64,000 bases of DNA from positions 1,922,001 to 1,986,000 of the forward strand of contig NZ_CACVAO010000001.1 of the NCBI RefSeq assembly GCF_902726645.1, in the 5' to 3' direction. This stretch comes from Halobacillus ihumii (GTDB taxonomy: Bacteria > Bacillota > Bacilli > Bacillales > Halobacillaceae). The position numbers and the translations under genes were made by a program. Shown in pieces: positions 1-8,743 of the stretch. The notes under the pieces are model-generated. The model did no database searches. It was not told the origin of the DNA and worked only from the letters and a program-made list of their open reading frames with translations. The first letter of the stretch is position 1; each line of letters begins with the position of its first letter.

Positions 1-2
1 GA

Positions 3-497
3 CAGCTGCTCACAATGGCAACTCTTGATAAAGATACGGGTATCGATCAGCACGAACCTTTCAAGGCAGCTCCATTATTGCAGCAACTACTAAAGCAAAC
101 GCGCTGGCTGTGGGAATCCAAAGGTATCGCCGTCAATATTGAGGCTGACGATGTGTCTTACAATGGGAACGAAGAATTGCTTTACCAGGCCTTCGAAAAC
201 CTTTTCACAAACAGTATCAAGTACACGTCAGAAGCAGGCGAAATAACGATGACCTTAACCAAGTATAAAGAAGGGCTTCAATTTACCATTGAAGATAACG
301 GCATCGGGATCTCGCCTGAAGATCAAGAGAAAATGTTTGATCGCTTTTATAAAGCTGATGCATCACGCAGCCAGGAAAAAGACAGCAGTGGACTCGGCCT
401 GTCCATTGTGAAACAAATTATCACCCTACATGATGGTGACATTACAGTCAAAAGCCAGCTTCATAAAGGAACGATTATTACTGTGACCCTTCCTTAA
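3..497 (+). CDS. Sensor histidine kinase, C-terminal part (HssS-like), cut by window start
   Basis: The reading frame is open to the left edge, so this is the C-terminal portion of a membrane sensor kinase; the ATG at 15 is internal. Visible are the N box (ENLFTNSIKYT), the G1 box (EDNGIGIS), the F box (MFDRFYKAD) and the G2 box (SSGLGLSIVKQI) of a HATPase_c domain; the phosphorylated His is outside the window. The next two genes are an FtsX-type permease and an ATPase resembling the heme exporter HrtAB, and an HssR-like direct repeat sits between. HssS is therefore the best guess, but the sensing domain cannot be seen. Kinase function is certain; the HssS identity is an inference from context. 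Confidence 0.8.
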   Translation, partial: QLLTMATLDKDTGIDQHEPFKAAPLLQQLLKQTRWLWESKGIAVNIEADDVSYNGNEELLYQAFENLFTNSIKYTSEAGEITMTLTKYKEGLQFTIEDNGIGISPEDQEKMFDRFYKADASRSQEKDSSGLGLSIVKQIITLHDGDITVKSQLHKGTIITVTLP

Positions 498-503
498 TGA
501 CTT

Positions 504-536
504 GTTCATCTTCCGTTCATACTTCCCTTTTATGAT
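504..536 (+). promoter_or_regulatory. HssR-like direct repeat and promoter of the permease/ATPase pair
   Basis: GTTCAT at 504-509 is repeated at 515-520, starts 11 bases apart, followed by TATGAT at 531-536 as a possible -10. As I recall it, the staphylococcal HssR box is a direct repeat of GTTCATATT with a 2-base gap, and the layout here matches. This supports response-regulator control of the downstream transporter. Confidence 0.55.
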
Positions 537-571
537 AAAAGAGAAGTTATGAAAAGGAAGGTGACTTTTTT

Positions 572-1603
572 ATGTTTCTAGCATGGAAAGAAATGCGCTA
601 TGCGAAACTCAGATATGTATTAATTATCGGCATTATTACGCTTATTACAGCCCTTGTTCTCTCAATCTCAGGACTTGCCAATGGCCTGGCTGTCGACAAT
701 GCCTCAGCCATAAAAAATATGCCAGCTGAGACTTATGTGGTTGAGGCTGCTGACAAACATCAACTGGAACGATCACAACTGACCGAAGCGGAGGTTGAAA
801 CCATTCAAGGTGGTTCCCCGCTCGGCATGCAGATGGTCGAAATTACGCACAATAGTGAACCTTTGAACATCAGCTTATTTGCCTTCGATCAATCGAGTAA
901 ATTCATGCCCGCATCCAACGATATTGCTCATTTAGAACCCTACGAAGTGCTGGCAGACCCCAGCCTCAAGCAACAGGGATTAACGATAGGTGATTCATTC
1001 CGTTACAACGAAACAACCTGGACGGTGAAAGGCTTTACGGATCAACGATACAGCTACGGACATACACCCGCACTGATCACCGGATTAAACACCTGGCATT
1101 CGATAACCGACACGTATCAGGCAGTCTTGTTTTCAGAAAAGGATACAGCCATCGATCCTCCCTCATCACTCGACGTCGTCCAAAAAGGAGATATCCTTTC
1201 TAATGTCCCTGGCTACTCAGCTGAACAAGGATCATTGACGATGATGGTAACATTTTTACTCATCATTGCAGCTATCGTCCTTGCCACCTTTTTCTATGTG
1301 ATGACCTTGCAGAAGCTTCATCAATACGGTGTGCTGAAAGCGATCGGAACTAAAGTACGGATCCTGCTTGGTGCACTTTTTGCTCAAATATCTTTATTGT
1401 CAGTGCTTGGAATTGCTGCAGGTGTCGCTCTTACCTATGGGCTGACCGTAGTTATCCCAGGCGGCGTGCCGTTTGAGTTGTCGGTTGGAATGATTCTATT
1501 CAATAGTGGACTCATTTTAATAATGGCTTGGATTGGATCTCTTTTATCCTTTAGAAGCATCGTTTCCGTTGATCCGCTAGAAGCTATCGGGAGTGTGAAA
1601 TAA
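572..1603 (+). CDS. FtsX-family ABC permease, HrtB-like (heme efflux)
   Basis: 343 residues, the length of HrtB (about 350). One N-terminal membrane helix (about residues 15-38) is followed by an extracellular domain of about 180 residues and then three helices (about 222-245, 263-290, 300-320), the MacB/FtsX arrangement. The N-terminal phrase FLAWKEMRYAKLRYVLI resembles HrtB-type permeases. In HssRS-HrtAB systems this permease, with its ATPase, relieves heme toxicity at the membrane. The ATG has an AAAGGAAGGTGA ribosome site. The ATPase gene begins two bases downstream. The order here is permease first. The heme substrate is inferred from similarity, the kinase upstream and the HssR-like box; another amphiphilic substrate is possible. 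Confidence 0.7.
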   Translation: MFLAWKEMRYAKLRYVLIIGIITLITALVLSISGLANGLAVDNASAIKNMPAETYVVEAADKHQLERSQLTEAEVETIQGGSPLGMQMVEITHNSEPLNISLFAFDQSSKFMPASNDIAHLEPYEVLADPSLKQQGLTIGDSFRYNETTWTVKGFTDQRYSYGHTPALITGLNTWHSITDTYQAVLFSEKDTAIDPPSSLDVVQKGDILSNVPGYSAEQGSLTMMVTFLLIIAAIVLATFFYVMTLQKLHQYGVLKAIGTKVRILLGALFAQISLLSVLGIAAGVALTYGLTVVIPGGVPFELSVGMILFNSGLILIMAWIGSLLSFRSIVSVDPLEAIGSVK

Positions 1604-1604
1604 T

Positions 1605-2255
1605 ATGAAGAACATCTTAGAACTGGAGAATATAACTAAGAAATATGAACAGGGAAGCGAAACCATTACAGTATTGGACGATGTGTCTATGCGTGTGAAG
1701 CCGGGTGAATTCGGGGCCATTTTAGGACCGTCGGGATCAGGTAAAAGTACACTGTTGTCGATCATAGGAGCGTTAACAAACCCCACAGCCGGCGAAGTGA
1801 GATTAAACGGGCGAAATGTCCATCACCTTTCAAAAAAAGAACAAACCAATTTGCGCCTTGAGGAGATTGGCTTTATTTTTCAAGGTGCAAACTTAGTTCC
1901 TTTCTTAACCGTGGAAGAGCAGCTGCAGCTCATCGGCAAACTTATTCACCAGAAAAATCAAATCATAAAGTATGCAGAAGACTTGCTGGCACACCTCGGA
2001 TTAACCGAACGCAGCAGTCATTACCCTGAACAGCTATCAGGGGGAGAACAACAGCGAGTCGCTATTGCTCGTGCTTTGATGAACCAGCCAAACCTTATTC
2101 TGGCAGATGAACCAACTGCAAGCCTTGACCGTGAGCGAGGAAAGTCAGTGGTTAACTTGCTTGCCAATGAAACGAGAAAACGTAACATCGCTGCCATTAT
2201 GGTGACCCATGATGAAGCCATGATCGAGAATTGTGATTGGGTGTTCCATATGTAA
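1605..2255 (+). CDS. ABC transporter ATPase, HrtA-like
   Basis: 216 residues with Walker [10 protein letters not shown] (about residue 42), Q loop (FIFQGANL), signature [15 protein letters not shown] (about 144) and Walker [13 protein letters not shown]. This is the MacB/LolD-type ATPase fold used with FtsX permeases. The ATG follows the permease stop by one base, so the pair is translationally coupled. It should power the permease, most likely for heme or a related toxic amphiphile. The C terminus ends shortly after the H loop (VTHDEAM), normal for HrtA (about 220 residues). Confidence 0.75.
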   Translation: MKNILELENITKKYEQGSETITVLDDVSMRVKPGEFGAILGPSGSGKSTLLSIIGALTNPTAGEVRLNGRNVHHLSKKEQTNLRLEEIGFIFQGANLVPFLTVEEQLQLIGKLIHQKNQIIKYAEDLLAHLGLTERSSHYPEQLSGGEQQRVAIARALMNQPNLILADEPTASLDRERGKSVVNLLANETRKRNIAAIMVTHDEAMIENCDWVFHM

Positions 2256-2686
2256 AGTTTCTTCTTGCAGGAGGGAAATTCAAAGAGGATGGGGCATAAC
2301 TAAACCGCTTAAGTTAAAGGCGAACGATGTGCTTGTTTTAGCGAAGTATATTTTCGTAGCGGTTTATATTCACCATTTATAGTTTTTAATTAGTTCGGCT
2401 TTCATTCGATAAAAACACTTTTGTCCCAACTCCTTTTTCTCAACTGTCCTTAGTCCACAAAAATGATTCATAAGTAACATCATCTTCATTCGCCCTTCTA
2501 TCATGTAAAGTTTTCCAAATCTATTGTCTCATCCATTCGACATATCCCTATGAACCTCTACATCCAGATTTAGGAAAAAGGGCACAAATTCAGTTTGAAC
2601 TCTCTCTATTCACTGATTTGCCAAATTTTGAAAAAATGGAATAATGACAATAATAGATGTTCCATTACATAAAGGAGGAATGAACG
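2256..2686. other. Gene-free region with a shortened intergenic repeat and the M28 promoter
   Basis: No convincing gene. Bases 2282-2440 are a short copy of the repeat at 36611-36917 (see that entry). The rest, 2441-2660, is AT-rich with no structure I recognise. AAAGGAGG before 2687 is the ribosome site of the aminopeptidase. Confidence 0.6.
2282..2440. repeat. MITE-like intergenic repeat, short copy (interior deleted)
   Basis: The left part (2282-2335) matches 36611-36664 and the right part (about 2338-2440, including GCGAAGTATATTTTCGTAGC and AAAAACACTTTTGTCC) matches 36826-36917. The 160-base interior of the other copy is absent. The ends form imperfect inverted repeats: AAAGAGGATGGGGCA on the left against AAAAGGAGTTGGGAC read from the right. 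No coding capacity. Confidence 0.65.
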
Positions 2687-4060
2687 ATGTCACGAAAAAT
2701 ACTTACGTTTGTATTAGCTGCCGGGCTAGTAGTAAGCTCAGTACCTTTATCAGCAACTGCTGATAATCACACACCCAACGAGAATGCTGATCACGCTTTT
2801 GACAACAAAGTGATTAAGAAAATTGATGCGGACCGAATGTACAACCACATTGCCTTACTTTCGGAGAATCCACGCGAAGCAGGAACACAGGGAGAGTATG
2901 AAGCTGTTCAATACATTAAGAATGAATTCGAGAGTTATGGATACGATACGGAATTACAGCCTTTTACATTCCAAGAATGGGATGGCGGCACTTCCGCACT
3001 CTCATTTAACCAACAGTCATTTTCAGGTGATCCTCATACTTTCAATGGTTCTGTAAATGCCAGTGTACAAGCCCCTCTTGAGTATGCAGGTTTAGGGTCT
3101 TCTGAAGAAGTGGGAAGCAATGTCGATGGGAAAATAGCGTTAATCGAAAGAGGATCTTATACTTTTTATGACAAAGTACAAAATGTAATGGATAAAGGTG
3201 CTGTCGGTGTCATCATGTTTAATGGTGAGAACCAATCAGGGAACCACTTCGGCTATACTTATGATGGACAAGACATCCCAGCTGTCGCGATTACCCGGGA
3301 AGCAGGTCTCAAACTTGTCGAACGGTTGAAAACGGAACAGGTAACCACAACCTTAACTGTTAAAAATGCAGGAACGATTGATAAAACCTCATATAATGTG
3401 ATTGCAACGAAAGAACCTCATAAGAAAAAAGATAACGGCCAGATTGTGATGATCGGGTCACACCATGACTCTGTAGCAGGCGGTCCGGGAGCCAATGATG
3501 ATGCATCAGGTGTATCCGCCGTTTTAGAACTTGCCAAAATTATGGCTAAAACGCCAACAGACACAGAACTTCGTTTCATGACATTTGGAGCGGAGGAAAA
3601 GGGCCTTGTCGGTTCTTATCACTATGCGAATTCTCTTAGTCAAGAAGAAGTCGATCGCACGGTAGCCCAGTTCCAAATGGACATGGTGGGAAGCCGTGAT
3701 GCAGGCGAGTTAATCATGTTTACACCTGATGGAGAGAAAAACCTTGTTACAGACTTAGGCGCTGCAGCCGGAGCCAGAGTAGCAGAAGTCGTTGAATACG
3801 GCCAGCTCGGACGAAGCGACCATGTTCCATTCTTCCAGCGTGGAATTCCAGCAGCTCTATTCATTCATGCACCACTTGAACCATGGTATCATTCTCCACA
3901 AGATACTTTAGATAAAATTAGTAAAGAAAAACTTAAAGAAACAACGGAAATTGTCGGCGCCGCTGTTTATCAAATTGCTCGGCCAAATACACCCGCACTG
4001 GAAAATGCCGAGGTAGCACCTGGTCCCGTTCATTATGAATTCGATGACCGGCCACTATAA
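2687..4060 (+). CDS. Secreted M28 family aminopeptidase with PA domain
   Basis: 457 residues. A Sec signal peptide is visible (MSRKILTFVLAAGLVVSS, cleavage probably near SATA-DN). A protease-associated (PA) domain lies at about 110-230. The M28 catalytic domain carries the co-catalytic zinc motifs: SHHDSVAGGPGANDDASG (zinc His and bridging Asp), FGAEEKG (catalytic and zinc Glu), MDMVGSRD (zinc Asp) and SDHVPFFQRG (last zinc His). This resembles B. subtilis YwaD-type aminopeptidases, which remove N-terminal residues from extracellular peptides for nutrition. It is a single-gene unit with a strong AAAGGAGG site before and a terminator after. The exact residue preference cannot be read from sequence. 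Confidence 0.88.
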   Translation: MSRKILTFVLAAGLVVSSVPLSATADNHTPNENADHAFDNKVIKKIDADRMYNHIALLSENPREAGTQGEYEAVQYIKNEFESYGYDTELQPFTFQEWDGGTSALSFNQQSFSGDPHTFNGSVNASVQAPLEYAGLGSSEEVGSNVDGKIALIERGSYTFYDKVQNVMDKGAVGVIMFNGENQSGNHFGYTYDGQDIPAVAITREAGLKLVERLKTEQVTTTLTVKNAGTIDKTSYNVIATKEPHKKKDNGQIVMIGSHHDSVAGGPGANDDASGVSAVLELAKIMAKTPTDTELRFMTFGAEEKGLVGSYHYANSLSQEEVDRTVAQFQMDMVGSRDAGELIMFTPDGEKNLVTDLGAAAGARVAEVVEYGQLGRSDHVPFFQRGIPAALFIHAPLEPWYHSPQDTLDKISKEKLKETTEIVGAAVYQIARPNTPALENAEVAPGPVHYEFDDRPL

Positions 4061-4070
4061 CAATCAACGA

Positions 4071-4102
4071 GCCAATCTTCCTGCCAGGGAGATTGGCTTT
4101 TT
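4071..4102 (+). terminator. Terminator of the M28 peptidase gene
   Basis: GCCAATCT and AGATTGGC pair around an 11-base loop, followed by a T run. Confidence 0.8.
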
Positions 4103-4122
4103 ACATGACAAAAGGGTGGATA

Positions 4123-4584
4123 TTATTCAGTACCCACCCACTTCCTCACTATTATTTTTATTAGGAACCCGATTGCCACGCCAGGAATCACAGATAGGAT
4201 GGGCAGCCAAATCGGCCCCCACACCACGCCCAGAACCCTCGTTCCCGAAAACATAATCCCAACCGTAACAAAGTAAGCTGCAAATACAAAAGGGAAAAAT
4301 GCAAAAGGAGTTCTACCCCCTCCCGCATCTTTATAGGCATCCCACATTGCAAAAAAGTATAAACACGGATAGAACATCAACCAGCCATAATTAGCCTGAT
4401 CAACCGCCTGTTGAATCTCGCCGCGAAAGCTTAACAGAATAATTTGATTAAAATTAGCTTGAACATTAATGATAAACTCAAGGGCTATTAGGAGAATGCC
4501 CTTCACATATTTTCCATTTAGCAGTTGGCCAAACCCAGGCAGAGCAATACTCCAGAATAGTTTTTCAATAGAATTTTTCCCCAT
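4123..4584 (-). CDS. Small multi-pass membrane protein (TM2/DUF5683-like)
   Basis: 153 residues, mostly hydrophobic, about four membrane segments. The N terminus has the phrase SIALPGFGQLLNGKYVKGI, typical of small integral membrane proteins of the TM2/DUF5683 type found in Bacillaceae; their function is unknown. The start ATG at 4584 has a GGGAGG site upstream. It stands alone, convergent with the M28 gene, and no partner can be inferred. Confidence 0.6.
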   Translation of the reverse strand: MGKNSIEKLFWSIALPGFGQLLNGKYVKGILLIALEFIINVQANFNQIILLSFRGEIQQAVDQANYGWLMFYPCLYFFAMWDAYKDAGGGRTPFAFFPFVFAAYFVTVGIMFSGTRVLGVVWGPIWLPILSVIPGVAIGFLIKIIVRKWVGTE

Positions 4585-4783
4585 TCATAAGCATCCTCCC
4601 TCGTCATTCATTCCTCTTCTTATAGTCCCCCTCCATTCCATATCTTATAACTCGTTCCACAACTGTAAGTATGTTTACATTTAAACTCCCGTTACTATAC
4701 CCTCACCATACTGACTATATAATTCAAAGATATTATATAGTCTGCTGCAACCTAGAAAGGTTTATTCTCAGATTTAAACCATA

Positions 4784-4811
4784 ATAAAAGGCCCTTGTAT
4801 AAGGACCTTGA
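4784..4811 (-). terminator. Terminator of the 10-TM transporter-like gene
   Basis: On the minus strand AAGG..CCTT and CCTT..AAGG nest around a short loop, then TTTTATT follows, 18 bases or more past the stop of the gene that ends at 4829. Confidence 0.55.
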
Positions 4812-4828
4812 GTCAAGCAATTGGAAGT

Positions 4829-5866
4829 TTAAATAGCCTTTTCTTTTATTTTTTCATTAAAAATATCCCACTTTGAATCAACCCAGAGGACCATCTCTAA
4901 GATGAGAGCAATTAAGACAATCCATGCCCAAATGGCTAAAAATGACTCGTGGAAATTATACATAGCATTCATATAATGGGGATTATCATGCATCGTCATA
5001 GAAAACGCGTAGAACATGCCAAATGTAAAGTTTCTGGACCATTGACTAATATTGTACGTAAACAAACCTTTTTTCCAGCCTAATCGGCGAATTCGCTTTA
5101 CCGCCCGTATTATTTCCACCGACTCCACAACAATAAGAAGGAGAAACACAACTAACCAAAAGAGCATCAAAAACATGGAAGTCCCAATATTAGCAGAAAC
5201 AAGCGCCAGGCCTGTAATGGACAGGGCCCCATGAATGATACAATTCGTATTCGTCCAATGATCAGCTAACGTCCATTCGACTTCATTTCCATAGCGAACA
5301 ATAATTAATACCACACCGCACATATAAAAGATAAACCCAAGTCCAATTACTACACTAATTAAGGACTGCGGCATAAAAGGATACAAATTAATCCAGGCAA
5401 TAACAACAGACTGGGTAGCCACTGTTGATAATAGCACAACACCATGAATAGCATGCTTCGTAGGACGAGCCATTAATTCTTTAAAATTTATGGCGCAGCT
5501 TAGGAGAAAAACGACCCATAGCAGGGTGTTCACAGCCGCGATCGTTTGCACGACAAGGATCGTTGCGGGGTAATACTTCTCAATCACATTACATAGCACT
5601 GATACCCCTGCGATCCACGTTCCCATCGTAAAAGAGTTTATCGGGTTCCTCAAAAAAGGCAGCAAAAAATTCCGATCAAAAAACTGCCTTGTCAGGCCCT
5701 GATAAATGGTAACCCCTACTACTCCAAGTGCTGCCGCAAGTATCCCTCCAAGCACCTGATGTAAAAAAGGAAAAGCATTAATGGGGGCAAACAAGAAGAT
5801 TCCGACCGCCATGATAATTGCCCCGGATGCCGGATTTATTGTTTTAAAATTATTTCTGCGAACCAT
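4829..5866 (-). CDS. Integral membrane protein, possible TDT/SLAC1-type anion transporter
   Basis: About 345 residues with roughly ten hydrophobic segments and almost no large loops. The arrangement, and phrases such as NPINSFTMGTWIAGVSVL and a late FAFSMT-like segment, suggest the tellurite-resistance/dicarboxylate (TDT, SLAC1-like) family of anion channels and exporters, but I see no decisive motif. The ATG at 5866 is preferred over an upstream GTG because a GGGTG site lies 8 bases before it. It is transcribed alone, divergent from the PTS regulator. Family assignment is tentative; membrane localisation is secure. Confidence 0.5.
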   Translation of the reverse strand: MVRRNNFKTINPASGAIIMAVGIFLFAPINAFPFLHQVLGGILAAALGVVGVTIYQGLTRQFFDRNFLLPFLRNPINSFTMGTWIAGVSVLCNVIEKYYPATILVVQTIAAVNTLLWVVFLLSCAINFKELMARPTKHAIHGVVLLSTVATQSVVIAWINLYPFMPQSLISVVIGLGFIFYMCGVVLIIVRYGNEVEWTLADHWTNTNCIIHGALSITGLALVSANIGTSMFLMLFWLVVFLLLIVVESVEIIRAVKRIRRLGWKKGLFTYNISQWSRNFTFGMFYAFSMTMHDNPHYMNAMYNFHESFLAIWAWIVLIALILEMVLWVDSKWDIFNEKIKEKAI

Positions 5867-6313
5867 GACCACTACACCCGCTTCTGTCTTTAATCCATTT
5901 CTATATTATACGCCTTTTTTCACAAGGAAAAAAGCCATGCTATATCCCCTGGTTTTAACGCGAGCCTAGCTCTTGTATTTATCGGCGCTCACTCTTCGAA
6001 AAGGCCAAATTGGCCTTTTCTTCACCGTTTGCCCTACCTTCCACAATAGGAGTCTCTACGAACAAACCACATGGCTCATACAAAAGATATATCCATCAAA
6101 CAAGATTTGGCGTATCTTTCTATGAATCGATATCCTAAATTGATTCACGAGTTCACTTTTGCAAATTTATTATATACAAATTTTGAACAATGAAACCACT
6201 TACATATTTAAGATAAAAGCATTAAACTTAGATCAAATGATGATCATCAACTTATTTATAGTATATTTTTGCAAATTTAGGCATTTAACTTACCGGTAAA
6301 GGGGGAGCACCCT
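5867..6313. other. Divergent intergenic region with a free-standing hairpin
   Basis: No gene. A perfect inverted repeat GAAAAGGCCAA/TTGGCCTTTTC (5998-6020) lies between the two divergent genes and ends no gene I can see. AT-rich sequence from 6180 on presumably holds the PTS regulator promoter. ATGAAACCACTTACA (6191-6205) is a poor match to a cre box (CA in place of the central CG). Confidence 0.5.
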
Positions 6314-8425
6314 ATGGTCCTGGATAAAAGGCGTGCACACTTGTTATCCATCATTCGACAATCCACGACTCCCATTCCAACTAAAAAATTGGTTGATAAA
6401 CTGAAAGTGTCTCAAAGAACCATTTATTATGATCTTGATCATATAAATAGCTGGCTTGATGATCAGGGATTGGAGCAAATTGAAAATAAGCATGGCAAGG
6501 GAGTTTTTCTACCTGAAACCTCCAGAAACAAAATTATCATTTCTAACGAAGAAAGTTTTGACGTTTGGCAATACCAACTATCCAAGCCTGAACGCGAACT
6601 ACTCATTAAAGCGAAAATTTTATTAGAAGAACACAATGCTTCCATGAAAACATTCATGGAAATTACAGGGATGAGTCGGGGAACTGTAGCTAAAGCTCTC
6701 CGGGTTATCAAACAAGAGTTTAAGCAGCATGGGTTGATTCTGCATTATAAAAAAGGCGAGGGCTATCACCTTACTGGAGCAGAGGAAGTAAAGAGGAAAA
6801 TACTTTCAGATCTCTTGTCGACCATATTTTCGAATGAAGAGTGGCATAATGCCCGTCATGAGATTTATAACATGGTTCAGCCCGATTCTAACGACTCTTC
6901 TCAAAAAATAGACCGAAGAGACAATGTAAAGAGCCTTCTGTATGAGGCAGAAAAAGAAATGGGTCTAACACTCACAGATGAGATGGTTGAGATGTTGTCT
7001 CTCCAAATATTGATTATCACTCGACGAATTCAGTCAGAAAGTTTTATCCAGGTAGACCCAGAGGAAAAAGGAATCCTGAAGCAAACAGAAGCCTACCAAG
7101 CTTCTTTGCTTATCACTCAAAAACTTGAAGATTTATGGGGCATTTTATTCCCGGACGATGAAGTTTGTTTCATTACAATGAACCTTCTTGGGTCAAAAGT
7201 GCAACATGATGATTTTAGTCGATATACCAAACAAGAAATGACAGGACTAAGACATGTCGTCCAACGCATGGTTTCTGACTTTCAAACCTATTCTTGTGTC
7301 ATTTTTGACGATAGGAAAGGACTTGAAGAGAATCTGATTTCACATATTAAACCGACTTTCTATCGTTTGAAATATGGCGTACAGATTGCAAATGAACTAT
7401 CAGATAGTATTCAGGAGAACTATCAGGATATTTATCATTTAACGAAGCGTGTCATGATGCATTTAGAATATTATGTCGGGCAGTCAATTCCAGACGAAGA
7501 AGTCGCCTATATCACCCTGCACTTTGGCGGCTGGCTTACAAAAGAAAAGAAGAAAGTAGAAACGAAATTCAAAGCCATTATAGTCTGTGAAAATGGGATA
7601 GGCACTTCTAACATGCTGAAATCGCAATTAGAAAATTTAATTGCAGGACTGGATGTAACAGCCACGCTTTCGATGAGGGAGTATCAGTCAGGCCACTATC
7701 AGTCGGATATTATATTTTCTACAAATTTTATTAAACCGAAGGATACCCCTGTTATACATGTTCCAGCTATTTTGACGAATCTTGAAAAGGAGCATGTCAT
7801 GCAGCGGATGAATGAGCTTTTCTATTCTAAAGGTCTCCCTAAAAATCCAACTGACCATTTAATGGATGTTATAGAACTTCATGCAACTGTACATGAAAAA
7901 GATGGACTTAGGAGAGCTTTAAACCAGTTATTGGATAACAAAACCCCCGGGACAAAGGAGTTACGAAAACCAATGCTCAACGAATTATTAACAGACCAGA
8001 CCATTCAATTTAAAGACTCTGTGGCGAGTTGGGAAGAAGCAATCACCTTTGCTGCTCAACCATTGATTGATCAGCATTCTATACACTCCCATTACGTTGA
8101 TGCAATGATTGAAAATGTAAAGGAGTTAGGACCTTATATCGTAATTGCTCCACGAATTGCGATTCCACATGCTCGCCCGGAAACAGGTGTGGAACGTTTA
8201 GGGATGAGCTTACTTCGGCTAAAAGAACCCGTCTATTTTTCCGAGAAAGAAAAACATCGCGCACAATTGATTATTGTACTGGCAGCGATTGATAATCAAA
8301 CTCACCTGAAAGCACTAGCACAACTCACAGAAGTTTTATCAAATGACGCAAATGTCGATCATTTAATTGCAGCAAATGACAGCGATAGTGTAATTCAGTT
8401 AATCAATCAATATGTTCAAGCGTAA
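6314..8425 (+). CDS. PRD-containing transcriptional activator with EIIB-like and EIIA-like domains (BglG/MtlR type)
   Basis: 703 residues. In order: an HTH_11 domain (about 8-60, STTPIPTKKLVDKLKVSQRTIYYDL), a second helix-turn-helix (about 88-145), two PTS regulation domains (about 185-400), an EIIB-like domain with the Cys motif VCENGIGTSN near 425, and a C-terminal EIIA(fructose/mannitol)-like domain with the His motif IPHARPETG near 618. Such proteins are phosphorylated by HPr and EIIB and activate their sugar operon. An ascorbate-type EIIB and EIIC follow directly, so this is the local regulator. No separate EIIA gene is visible, so the C-terminal domain might also act as the EIIA for transport. 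Strong GGGGGAG site before the ATG. Confidence 0.87.
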   Translation: MVLDKRRAHLLSIIRQSTTPIPTKKLVDKLKVSQRTIYYDLDHINSWLDDQGLEQIENKHGKGVFLPETSRNKIIISNEESFDVWQYQLSKPERELLIKAKILLEEHNASMKTFMEITGMSRGTVAKALRVIKQEFKQHGLILHYKKGEGYHLTGAEEVKRKILSDLLSTIFSNEEWHNARHEIYNMVQPDSNDSSQKIDRRDNVKSLLYEAEKEMGLTLTDEMVEMLSLQILIITRRIQSESFIQVDPEEKGILKQTEAYQASLLITQKLEDLWGILFPDDEVCFITMNLLGSKVQHDDFSRYTKQEMTGLRHVVQRMVSDFQTYSCVIFDDRKGLEENLISHIKPTFYRLKYGVQIANELSDSIQENYQDIYHLTKRVMMHLEYYVGQSIPDEEVAYITLHFGGWLTKEKKKVETKFKAIIVCENGIGTSNMLKSQLENLIAGLDVTATLSMREYQSGHYQSDIIFSTNFIKPKDTPVIHVPAILTNLEKEHVMQRMNELFYSKGLPKNPTDHLMDVIELHATVHEKDGLRRALNQLLDNKTPGTKELRKPMLNELLTDQTIQFKDSVASWEEAITFAAQPLIDQHSIHSHYVDAMIENVKELGPYIVIAPRIAIPHARPETGVERLGMSLLRLKEPVYFSEKEKHRAQLIIVLAAIDNQTHLKALAQLTEVLSNDANVDHLIAANDSDSVIQLINQYVQA

Positions 8426-8448
8426 AAAATAAAAGGAGGACGATGAAA

Positions 8449-8715
8449 ATGAAAAAAGTATTAGTTGTATGCGGAAATGGATTAGGAAGCAGCATGATCG
8501 TTGAAATGAACGTAAAGGCAGCACTACAAGACATGGGTAAGGAGGCTGATGTATCTCATACTGACCTCACAACAGCCAAAACGGAACAAGCTGACTTATT
8601 TTTAGGTTCTGAGGACATTGTTGAAAGCCTTGAAGATGGAAACAAAAATGTGGTCAAGCTGAAAAACTTAATGGATAAGAACGAGCTCCGCGAAGCATTA
8701 GAAAACAATTTGTAA
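8449..8715 (+). CDS. ulaB: PTS EIIB component, ascorbate/SgaB family
   Basis: 88 residues, the normal size for a lactose/ascorbate-type EIIB. The phosphorylated cysteine is Cys8 in VLVVCGNGLGSSM, followed by a typical P-loop. It accepts phosphate from EIIA and passes it to the sugar bound by the EIIC that follows. The ATG at 8449 is chosen because AAGGAGG lies 9 bases before it; an ATG at 8443 is too close. It sits 23 bases after the regulator. The sugar may be L-ascorbate or another acid sugar; no catabolic genes are next to it to decide. Confidence 0.85.
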   Translation: MKKVLVVCGNGLGSSMIVEMNVKAALQDMGKEADVSHTDLTTAKTEQADLFLGSEDIVESLEDGNKNVVKLKNLMDKNELREALENNL

Positions 8716-8743
8716 TTAAATTTGAACTAAAGGGGCGCTATAA

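Noticed and set aside
6191..6205. A cre-like sequence upstream of the PTS regulator.
   Set aside because: The central CG required by CcpA is CA here, and the symmetry is poor.
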